A DNA stretch of 64,000 nucleotides. It comes from Oxyruncus cristatus. Its lineage: Eukaryota > Chordata > Aves > Passeriformes > Cotingidae. The stretch spans positions 868,594 to 932,593 of the forward strand of contig VXAY01004102.1 in the NCBI GenBank assembly GCA_013399855.1, in the 5' to 3' direction. The position numbers were made by a program, and so were the translations under genes. The notes under the pieces were generated by a model. That model was not told where the DNA came from. It ran no database searches and saw only the letters and a list, made by a program, of their open reading frames with translations. Positions 24,401 to 36,400 of the stretch are shown piece by piece (the stretch's first letter is position 1; each line of letters begins with the position of its first letter).

Positions 24401-27400
24401 CTGATTTCTAAATGTGAATATGTAACGTTAATGCCATTTAAATTGATACACATTATTAACTATTTGTTGGGGGGAAAAAAAGAATATGCTTGACCATCGT
24501 GAACTTGAGAAAGTAAAAAAATTAAAAAATGAAATCTGGTATGCAACTGAAAATTTCAGTTCTTTTTTTCTTGAATATTTAAGCAATAATAATACAAGAT
24601 TATTTCACTTTAAAAGGAAACTCAAAGAAAATTTAAATATAGGCATATCTTACGTCATATGTTATTTGGTTCTTAGTCTGATGATCCACTCTGTTTTCCA
24701 TGGAAACTGGATCTGACTTGCCTTTCCTTCCATAAAAAACCATAACCATTTTGGATATATTTTCTGACAACTTTTCAAATTCTGGTTTTGTTTCTTCTTG
24801 ATGTTTTATTAAATAAATCCTCCATCTGCCTTCTGAACAAATAAAATAAGAAAAATAAAAAGGAAAAAAAATTAAAGATGTTTCTGTTTTCATATATTAA
24901 CCAAGCTATCTGATATAAAATTTCTAAGACTCTTAGTCTATATGGGGAGCATTATTTCATAAGCATGTCACCTGGGTGCTGATCAAGTATAAGTATATTG
25001 CCATTTCTTACTATTACAAAGGGGAAACTATTGTCAGTATTCATAAGTGTAATGACATATTGTGATGAAAATATTATCCCATTATTATTTCAGAACTGAT
25101 CAATAAAACAGTCAACATAATTACAGAAGCTATACCTGAATTCATTTGTTCTTTTCCTAAAGGCCAGGCAGAAATGCTCCTCCTTTCCTGAATTTCTAAA
25201 TAAAAAAAAAGATCAAATTAATACTTTCTGTAGAACAGTACCTATATGATAATAAATATCTGTATTCATCTCTAGTGAGGCAATTGACTGAGTATTATAT
25301 CATTTAGATTAAAGATTTAACTAAGAAGTGTATAGCGTGATTTTCTACTTAAGCATCATCTCCTACATATCATCCTATTTAATGAACTGACTCTAGGGCT
25401 AGCTCTTTACTGTGAAATGGTTGTAACATGAAGATTCAAGTGTTTTTCATTTTAAAGCATTTCTGTTTCATTTGTACAATTCATGCTCTGGATGAATGAG
25501 CACTAATTAGATGTGTTTAATGCCCATTCTAGGGGCTGATGTTCCTCCCACTGATATTAGTCTCCATTTATTTCAGTGGGATTTGATATACACAAAACCT
25601 AATGTTTATAAACATTAGGTAGAGGCCTGAACCAAAGATGAGAAGCCTTCTTTCGAGTTCATAACCCAAATTAGATTTGCCAATTATTGTATAAAGAAGC
25701 TCACAGGAACATTTTGTCCAAATCAATGCAGTCTGGTAGAAACAGAAATTAAATATTCCTTTTTCTTTCTTTTAAAGAAAAGTTACAACATACAATCTAA
25801 AACAAAGCTGAAATTATTTGCTTTTGCACAATAGCAGCTTCCTCATTTTCTTTTTGGTTTCAAATGATCAAAAGTTGGAGACAATAAAGCAGAGAAAATG
25901 GATTGAATTGGAATCCTCTTCAGTGTCAAGAGGCTATTGCTGGACAAGAACAGTAATTCCAAATGCTGCTACGGTGAGCAAAGATGCCCTGGGAGTTAGG
26001 TGGAAAAGAACTTGAATATTTTCTCTAATCTAAGGACTCCTCTATACTGTTAATTAACTTCTCCTAGAGGTCATCATCATCATCATGGCTAGGCTTTGAG
26101 AATGAAGATTTGAGAAGGACTCTACCCACACTTGCTACAAGTGCATTGACGGCTAAAAAGGCCAATGCGAGATAGACAAGTCCGGCTGCAAAAGGCACAG
26201 CGGAAAGTCTCCTTAGGCGCTATCAGCAAGACATGGTTCTTTTTGCATTGTCTGTTCTCCTAGAGGTAGGACCATTTGAAATACATCAGTCTTAGAGGTA
26301 CACATTGAGCTTTGATTGCCTACTGATCTGGTTGGACTGTGCTGTGGTTCGGTTCTATCTTGCACACCAGATTGTATTCAAATACATGCTTGTATTGAAA
26401 CCATGACACAGAGAGGGAGGGTGTACATTCCCTTCTTGTTTTGACAAAGAGTGCAGTCACAGGCAGTGGGGTAAAACCGTGACTCTGTGAACTGATTACT
26501 CACATGGTGTCAGTCAAAAATATGTCCAGTTTCTGGCAAAAAGCTGTCCAAACCTTGTAGCATAAATATTGTAAAACAGTCATCTTCAATACAATGGAGG
26601 CATTTTCTTCACTGCTTAAAAAATATTTTGCCCCACTTTCTACCTCATTTTCACTCTGCCTAGCAAGTAGTCGGCAGAGGTATTTAAAGCTTCAAAAACA
26701 GTTTCCAAGTGTAAAAGTATGACTTTGTAAAGAAATAGGCCAAATATGTTGCCACTTATCCCACTGTAAATCTGGAATAACAAAGCAGAAATTATTCTCT
26801 GGCAAATAATGGTTATTAAATGGTACTAAAACACAACAGTGTTCAGACACACTGATTCCCTATATAATGACAATGTTCTACTGGAATAATTTAAACCATA
26901 ACTTGTTTGTAGAAGCAAATCATATATTGCAGTCTACAGTTTGGAACAAATTTCTTAGCAAACAATAGTTTGAAGATAGTATTGACCTGTGGCATTCAGA
27001 GCTACTGAGGCAGATCTTTTCCCATCACGTCTGTCTTTAAGCCATGTATGAGCCATAAACAATGTTTCTGTCCCTGAAGATGATGATTCTTTCACAATAA
27101 TCTTCTCCAGAAACCAGTCAGAACCTGTTCCTTTTTCAACAATCATCCTTTGCAGAATCCCAACATCTACTGCTTCCACTTGAAAAACATCCACCTGAAA
27201 AATTCAGAATCAAAAAGTCATACGGAAACAGAACTATGGAACTAAATTATCACTGTATTTTGAAATACAGAAGTGAAAAGAAAATCAGGAATTTTTTTGA
27301 TAATTTGATAAATACCAACAGAACCAGATGAGCAGAACCAGAACAGGTTTAAAGATGCTAAATGCCTGCCTTAAGAAGTATTTTTCTCCTTCGTGGTTCC

Positions 27401-30400
27401 ACAATTTACAGTTAAACTGCTTTTTTGCCCACACAGATCTATCAGTTGCTTATGCTCAACTTGTGAGAGATTTTCCTTCCCAAATTTAGAGTTTAATGAT
27501 CTACAGGGATACCATTTTAAACATCTTACTCTCAACAAAATATATACCAAGGGCTATCATTTGAGGGATGAAATACCGGGAATAAGAAAGGTGGAAATAA
27601 GCATCACAGAAAGGTATTTTATATTTTCTTAGGAAAGAATGACGAACTTTATTCCAGATTTGGATTAACTTGTAGGATTGGTTCCAATAAAAGTAATTGA
27701 ATTTGAGGAAAAATATTAGAGACAGTTATGTTGAAATAAGTTCCACTATTCTTTATCAGTTAAAAAGTCCACAATATTTTTACAATTTTTAAAACACTGA
27801 AGTAAGAATACTAAGGAAAATGGTGTCAGTTTCACAATATGGGATTTTGGGTGTTTTGGTCTTCACCTGTTTTCCTCAGATGGAAAACAGAGATGAAACT
27901 CTTGGCAAAAAGACTTTCCACCTTATTTTCTTTATAGATTTATGAATTATCATCTCATTTCTATTGGGGTTGATAACTGGTAAAATGTAGTGTTATTTGT
28001 GATGGAATTTCCATCATGATTTAAAGATATAAAAATGTGTTTGAAGGGACTAGGTAGCAATAAAAAAATGATGAAAAACACTTGAGACCTGAGAAGTCTT
28101 CTCAACCTAATTCACACTGAAGTTGCTCTCCCAGAGCAAGAGGGCAGCAACCCTTATTCAAAGGTTTATGCAGAGATGAAACAGAGAAAAGCAGTTCTCT
28201 TGCTCTACCAGTCACAGTTACGTTTCTTTCCTGGACAGGTTTTCCAGCTGCAGAACTGATGAAAGATTTGTGTCACAAAGACCAGCCTGACCAGATTGCA
28301 CCTTAATAAGACCCAGCATAAGCTAAAATATTGAGCTCAAAATTGCAGATATTATATGACCGTCTATTTTTAAAAAGATTCCCCAGAAACAGAAAATTTT
28401 TAAATTTGTTCTTAACATTTTTTCTTGTTTTTCATTAATATGTGTACATGTGAATATGAAAGCACATGTGTTTGTGAACTACATCTTTAACAGTCTCCTA
28501 AAAATAATCACCAAACTGTCTTTGAATTACTCTGTGGCTTCTATACTGAAAGGTCATGTTAGTCAAAAACTGCTACAGTTATCATCTAATCATCATCACA
28601 TCTGCACTATCACCCCAGAGTTATCATGTGAAATGGGAAAGTGAGACAGTGATTTTAAGGAAAAAGTGCTAAAGAAGCACTTGAATACCTATACTTCCTT
28701 ACAAGGACTCAGCTGCTTAGTGAATTTAGACTGGCAAAAGCATAAAATGACAATGGAGATTCTCAGGATAATGTCCTGCAGCAGCAGAGCAAATACATTG
28801 GAAGGGCTGAAATTTTAGATGGAGTGCAGGACTGCAGATAAAGTGGTTCCTCTTCATGTTTTTCTTAGTTATATCAAAAAATTAATGCATAGTGTCAACA
28901 CTACAATTTTATTTTATTACCTATTGGACTAATCTAATGATTGAATACAGTTAATCTGAACTCTTAATTTACCTTAATTGTGATATTAGGTTGATCACTC
29001 CTTTAATAGGATTGGGAAAGTTATAGCATCATGCTTGAACAAAATAAAATTTTTTGTTACACTTACAAAATAAAATGTATTAAAAGAAGATGAGTGAAAA
29101 ACACAGATAGACTCAAGTAAGAAACATATAGACCCTTGTCTCTGTTAGTAATAAAATATTTTAAGTTCCTAAAATGTGAAAATTTATCTCTAAAATTGCT
29201 GCTTGTTCTTGCAAATGCTTATGTTTATATTAATGCATGGTGCTGTGGTTTAAGCCCCTTCAGTACCCAAGCCCCACGCAGCCTCTTGCTCGCTCCCCCA
29301 CCAAAGGGATCAAGGACAGAATCAGAAGGGTAAAAGCAAGAAAACTTGTGAGCTGAGATAAAGACAGTTTAATAGGGAAAGGAAAAGCCTCATAGACAAG
29401 CAAAGCAAAACAAACAAAAAAAATTGTGTCATTTAAGTAAACTCATTTTAGAGCATCTAAAATCTCAGAAATCCACGGTCAAATTTGTAGATGATGCAGA
29501 CATCTAATAAACTGCAAGTTAATAAACTATTGTTTAGACTAGAAATTGTGACAATTGGGGTAAACTCACTTCACAGACAAGATTACATTTTCTCTTTATG
29601 TGTACATTTGAAAACCTATGTGGTGTAATGAGCTTTATTGTAGTCAAGAGACCAGAAAAGAACAGAGAAGGAGCAGCAACTATAATAAGAACAATTTGCT
29701 AGGGATAATTTATTTGCTAAATTTAATTCACTTTTCTCAAGCTTTCTGCAAACAGACATTATGACATATATTTCATTCTAATTTTAAGAAATTCAATTAT
29801 TATTAATAATTTATTTAATGATTTTGTAGATTCATCTGAGACCACGGATTAGGCATAAATTGTTGGAAATACTCAAGTTGTTTACAGGACTTGTATGCCA
29901 TATGATACTCTCTCATTTGACTTACAAATGGGGACCCTTTAAATTACTGAAGGGTTAATTCCTCTACAAAAAAAAAAAAAAAAAAAGAAAGAGGAAGAAA
30001 ACACATAGAAGAGAAGTAAACCTATAGAATATAAAACTTCGCTTCAGCAGTTTCCCCTAGGGAAAAATAAAAATGTTAATTGTTGTTTAGTTACTAACAT
30101 CAAATTAGGTTTGAATGGAGAAAAGTCACCTTAAATATTGATAATAATACATATTATCTAATTCAGCAGAGCTTATATTGAATTTTCTCAGAATAGTATT
30201 AAAATAATTTGTGTGAATGTACAGCCCACTAAATTTTCCTAATTAACATTGCCGGGAGAAGGAAAGATACTCTCCAAGGCAGAACAGCTGAGATTGACAA
30301 TGTGAGAACCGAACATCCTCTGTGACCCAGAAGAGTTGCCCTAGCAAAGCCAGAAGTGGCACTTACTATATTTGTTGGTTAAGAAATAAGAACTAAAAAA

Positions 30401-33400
30401 TTCCTTTCAAACAATCATTCCAGCAAACCCTTCAGAATATTTAAAGTTTGGGGTTTTGTTCTTAATTTCATTTCAAATTTTCTTCAAATGTTTCTGTTTT
30501 TTCCCTGAGACCCATGTTTTAAGCATTTCCTTTGAATCTATGACCCAGTTTGACTTTATTCAGTACTCTTCAGTGTCAGTGCTGGCAACATATCACTGTC
30601 TGTAGCAGTTGCAGTAACTCTTGTAACAGAAGAAGCATTTGAACAGTCACTGTGCAATATTTACCTTTATAAATGCCAATCATTTTATAGGCATGGTATT
30701 GAGTTTTGATGGTTGGTTAATGACAATATTCCCAGCAGAACTGCAAATGGCAAGTCAAGACACACCATATGCTTCATTTCATCAACCTGTATGCACAAGC
30801 AATTTCCCATACTGCTAATGTTAGTATCATTTTAATAGGCTTTTATTGGAAAAGGAGTTAGAGTGTCTAGATAAAGGACCTTTTCTATTAAGCTTAGCAA
30901 ACCTATTGATTTGTTGCCTGACTATTTTGATCTCACTTGTTAATCTGGGGAAACTCCACTGAAAACAAAGGAGTTTTAACACTGGGAGGCAAAATAAAGG
31001 CCCCTGTAACACTGAGATCAAAACAGAAACAGTCTGTGAATTTTCCTGTAGAAGGAGACAAACGAGAAAAATTATTTTACTGAGACATCATCCTTCAGAC
31101 TGTGGTCCCATAGCCTCTTCCAGCTGTGCTGAACTGAACTTCTCCACCCTGTCCCAAATGCTTGTCACATCACTGTCTTCTCTTAGATGGACATTATCAC
31201 CTTTTTAGCTGTGCCAGCACAATCACGCAATCAGCTCTAGCGAAGTTTTATCAAGACTAAGTGAGAAAGTCCAAATCATTAACAGTATTAATTGCTTAAA
31301 CTAAATAAACATTTGGACAGAGTAAATGTATGCCACTGTGCCAGCAGACTTAAGGGGTGAAAACTTAAAGGGTGGTAAGTAGCAGTGGTGACTGCACTGT
31401 GAGCAGTACTCAGTTCCCTGAGTCTCAGCTCAGTGGAAGGATGAACAGCGCATCTGAGTGTGCTTTCATCATCTTGTAATTGCTGTTCTGTACAAATGTT
31501 TCTTTAAAAGCAGGAGTTTCGGTGCATCTGAAAAAGCCAAGCCCAAATTTCTTCCTAAACTCAAATTTCTGCAAGCATGTTTTTGTATTATGTTAAATTC
31601 TCATCCAGAAATTCATTGAAAAATTTTTATCTTTACAGGAAAAAAAGTAATTTAAATTACAATGAATGAATAATTAGAGGTTTCTGATAATCCACATTTA
31701 TCATGGTTTGTTCATCTTCAACAAAATTAGTAAAGAATCGGTGAAAGAATATGGGCAGTAAAAAACCTCAAATAATATTTGCCCTGCACTGACCTTATGT
31801 TAATTTGCTCAGTATAACTGGAAGAAAATCTTTTTGAAACAGGATTTGTATGCACAGAACAGCAGCAGGAGCAAGAAAGAATAGTGGCATCTTATAATAA
31901 CCAGCAGATATGACCATTCAACTAAGTAGTGAAAGACATTTCAATGAGACTTAAAGTAAAATGCATTTACTAAAACACAAAAGGGCTACTTACATAGACC
32001 AATATCATGAGCCACATCTAAAGCTGTAAACACAAATTATTACACAATAGAAATTAAAAACCAAAATAAGAACAAAATATAAACAAATGAAAACCAACAA
32101 AAGACAGCCATAACTTTGGACAGATTGAAACCCATCTGATGCAGCCTGATTGTTGGATTGATTTAATAGAAGTCCAAATTTCAGATCTGGTTTAACCGGC
32201 AAAGAAAAGAGGATGGATGTATTTTTCTTTAACTTCAGTAATGTATATGATTGTATAATATTTTGATTAAGACACCATAATCCAATATAATAATGGGATA
32301 ATAAAATGTCTAACTTGTATGTCTCCAAGTGCAGCTGTAAACAGAATATTTTCAAACACATTTCATTACAGTGAGGCCAGTTAATAAGCTTATGCTCTTT
32401 AGTATTTTCACGAGTTATCTGGAAGAAAACAAGATTTTAGAGATTATGCAAATACAATCTCTAGTTATGACACTTTAAGAAGTAGGGTGCTAAATTGAAG
32501 AGTGCTCTGAAAAGATTTATGAGTTAATAAATCACTATAAAGCCTTCCTTTTCATGAATCAAGCAGAATAATCTATTTAACTTGTTAAAGGCATGTTGAT
32601 TTGGTTATTGTCATAAATACTGTCAAAAGCAGTCGAAGTTTAGTAAGAGAGCTGTCCAGGCTAACAGTCGAAAGTGTGATTCAGTTCAGTTCCTAGAAGT
32701 TAGACGAATTTAGACAGAAAACTGTGAATCTCTAAAACTGGGGGGGGAGGGGGAAGGATATTTGAGCTCTGAAACAAGTTTCCAACTGGATGTAAACTTC
32801 ATCATTGGTAGCCACTCATTCTGTTAGGGATATTGGCTAAACTATTTAAGTTAAATTGAAGTTAATTTAGTTCTTGCTGCACTGAGGAAAATGATCGAAT
32901 ATTTTATTTCCTGAAAAATGCAGACTTGAATTGACCATAAATATTTTAAGATTTTTAGATACATCAAGCTAATAAAGTTAGCTGCATTTTATATTAAAAT
33001 GATCTTGTTTACTAAAAACTGAAATGAATACAACATAAAATTCACTTACCCAACTTGGTCTATCTACAATAAGTCTATATAGTTGTCATGGGTTCAGGTG
33101 GCTGGGTTTTTGGTAGTAGGGGGGCCACAGGGGTGAGTTCAGTTAGAAGCTACTAGGAGCTTTCATTGTCCTATGAAGAATCATTGATAGCCAGCTCCAG
33201 GAGGGACTTTCCCGCTGCTGTCCAAGGGAGAGCCAATGAAAACGCTTCTGTGATAACATATTTAAGAACAGAGGCAGAGAAAGCTGTGTCGCAGAAGAAA
33301 TTCCAACCCCGAGAAGAGCAGAAGAGAACCTGAGATAACGAGCAGACTCCAAGGTCAGTGCAGCAGGAGGGGGGGGAAGAGGGGCCCCGGCGCTCCCCCT

Positions 33401-36400
33401 CTCCCTCTCCAGCAGGTGAAGGACTGAGAGCTGAGGCCCCTGCTGCCTGTGGAAGACCACTGGGGTGCAGAGACCCCCTGCAGTTTATGCTGGAGCAGGT
33501 AGATACATGGAAGAAGGTGCAACCCCTGTGGGAGATACAAGATGAAGTCCTGCTGGAGACCTGTGGCCGGTGGCCCGTGGGGAGAGAAGCCCACGCTGAA
33601 GCAAGTTGTCCCAGGTAGGACTTGTGGCCCCGGTGGGGGACCTATGTCGGTATAACTCAGACCATGAAGGACTGCACCCCCTTGGGTGAGTGACCCACGG
33701 GGAGAAGAACATCAAGGACTGTCTCCCATGGGAAGGGACCTCACAGAAGCAGGGGAGGGACTCAGAGCTGTGACCCCCCTATAGCCCGTGGTGAAGACTA
33801 TGGTGAAGCAATTTGTCCCCTTGCAGCCCATAGAGGACCATCGGGGTGCAGAGACCCCTTGCACCCCTATAGAGAAGTAACCCAGACACCAGAATCGAAG
33901 CAGCTGCTGTACAAGAAATGGACTCACTTTAACAGCGTCAGAAGCAACAACTGGCTGTGACCCCCGCCCTTCCCCATCCCCCTGCACTGCTGTGGGGAGG
34001 AGGGAGAACATGGAGGAGCGAGGCGGGGGTGGGGAGAAGGTGTTGTGTTTTAAGACTGTTTTCTTCTTTTACTCTTTAGCTTGAAGCAAAGCAAGGCTTT
34101 AAAAGGGTTAACCAAAGTATCTTGCTCTAAGAAGNNNNNNNNNNNNNNNNNNNNNNNNNNNNNNNNNNNNNNNNNNNNNNNNNNNNNNNNNNNNNNNNNN
34201 NNNNNNNNNNNNNNNNNNNNNNNNNNNNNNNNNNNNNNNNNNNNNNNNNNNNNNNNNNNNNNNNNNNNNNNNNNNNNNNNNNNNNNNNNNNNNNNNNNNN
34301 NNNNNNNNNNNNNNNNNNNNNNNNNNNTTGTTCTGTTCAGTTCAGTAGACCTAGACCCACAGAAGAACACTAGGAGCATTACACAAAGGGCTTAGGGGTA
34401 ATAAATTAAGGCAAAGTAAGCTAGGGTAGACATCTGAGTAAGTAGAGTAGGCCTGAAGCCAAGGCTTTCTCCAAGCTTCAGTGACTGGGGCAAAGACAAT
34501 GGAAAGTTAGAGAGGCCAAAGTGAGGAAGACTTTAGGGACCCCAGACTCAGTGATGAAGTAAGAGGATGTACCACCAAATTATTCCCCAAAATGAAGACC
34601 ATGCCCCGGACTCTGCCCTAACTCCACCTGCTATGAATATTGTAATCTAATAATGTGATAGTATAAATATGTATGTAAAGATGTTGTAATCACCTTCAAA
34701 AACTGTATAAATTACCTGCCTTTACACTGACCACTTCGAAGCTCTTTGTCCAGCACGAGCTGGGGGCTTCTCGTGATCGCGAATAAATACCTTGCTGTTT
34801 AAGGACATAAAACTCTGTCTCTAAGCAGTCTTTATATGCCTTTTTGGGCTTCAAGCTCTTACTTACTCTGTTAGCAATGAATTTAGCTTTTAGTTTGTTA
34901 ATAATAAATTTAAGCTCTACCCCCATGCGAGTCTCCCAGTTCTTATCTCTTCTCCGGAATCCTCAGCAGTTTTTTTTCTCTCCTCTGTGAAGTTGCAGAA
35001 GGAGGGGAAATTTAGTGGTTTTTGGTGGGTATATGAAATCAGGCCAGGGTCAAACCCACTACAATAGTATGACAATTTCCCTGCAAAATTTTGAGAAAGC
35101 AGCAGGAAGTCTCCGAGGGTAACTAATTTCATTTTAAGATAAATGTCCAAATAAAGAGAGAAGGTAACCATCTCCTGGAAGCATCTACTTCACTCTCTTT
35201 CTGCAGCAAATGGTCAAACCATCATGTTAGAACAAATGTGTACAGTACAGGCAAGTGAAACTAAGTGACAAGTATTTCAGACTTAGAAATATCATTTATG
35301 TTATTTATTTTTGAGCTCTACATAGAACAACAGCACCCCTTTCTTGTATTTAATTTTAGAGTTAATTAGTTTTGTCCAGTTTTTAATTTTTTGCAAAGAA
35401 GTTTGGCATGTTTTCTTTCCCTGCAAGAACATGTCAGGAAACCAAAATTGGCTATTCACACAGCTCCAATCCATTGGCCAGTGTTGTGAAGGCAAGCTAG
35501 GTGATTGCAATGGTGTGTTCTAACTCTACCCCTTATAAATCTCTTGCTGACTGTAACTACTGACAGCCAAATGCCATCCTGGAGGTATCGCTGAGAACTA
35601 CATGTTACTCGGATCTTTGCCACTGTCTTCTAGGATTATACAAAGCTTTAGTTATATTCGTTCTTTCTGCTTTTCTCCCCCACCAGTCTTTCCTTCATTA
35701 AGATAGTGTCCCATATTTTCCTAGTTGCTATCTGGTTAATCCTTCTGCTCAATGGATTGAAACATGGTGTAACCAAAACTAGTGCTCAGTCACCAAGGCG
35801 AGCGTCTCTGGTGCTGGCACGGTCAGCAGCTGTGCATTGCAGTGTGGTGCACAGGGGAGTTTCCTGAAATGGGGGAACCACAGGGGGAACAGAGAGAACT
35901 CCCAAGGGTCCACAGCTCAAAGCAGAGCAGCTGACAGGATGGGGCTAGAAGCAATGGTGGCCAAGAAGAATGTTGAGAAGAAGCCCTGAGGGAGTGCAAG
36001 CAACCAGGAGTGCCACCAACAGGGCAGGCAAAGGATGAGGAAAAGGCTGAGGTATTTACTACCTTCTTTGCCTCAGTCTCTAATAGCAAGACCAGTTGTG
36101 CTCCTGGTACGCAGGCCCCAGAGACAGAATGAAGCCCCCACAATCCAAGGGGAAACGGCCAGCAAGCTACTGTAGCACTCAGATACACACAAGTCCATGG
36201 TGCTGGAAGGGATCTACCCGAGGGTACTGAGGGAGCTGGCAGAAGTGCCCACCAAGCCACTTTCCATCATTTACCAGCACTCACTGGAAAGGTCCCAGTT
36301 GACTGGAGGTTGGCAAATGTAACGTCCATCTGCAAGGGTTGCAATGAGGGTCTGGGGAACTACAATCCTGCCAGAGAAGGTCATGGAGCAGATCATCTCA

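Larger units (their letters stand above)
25196..26986 (-). other. Intron with palindrome and copy 2 of the small-frame repeat
   Basis: 1.8 kb. It holds a 24-bp perfect palindrome (25597-25620) and the minus-strand copy at 26064-26241; otherwise AT-rich. Confidence 0.75.

Noticed and set aside
33143..34395. Frames in and across the N run
   Set aside because: They are translations of LTR repeat units or of the assembly gap, not genes.
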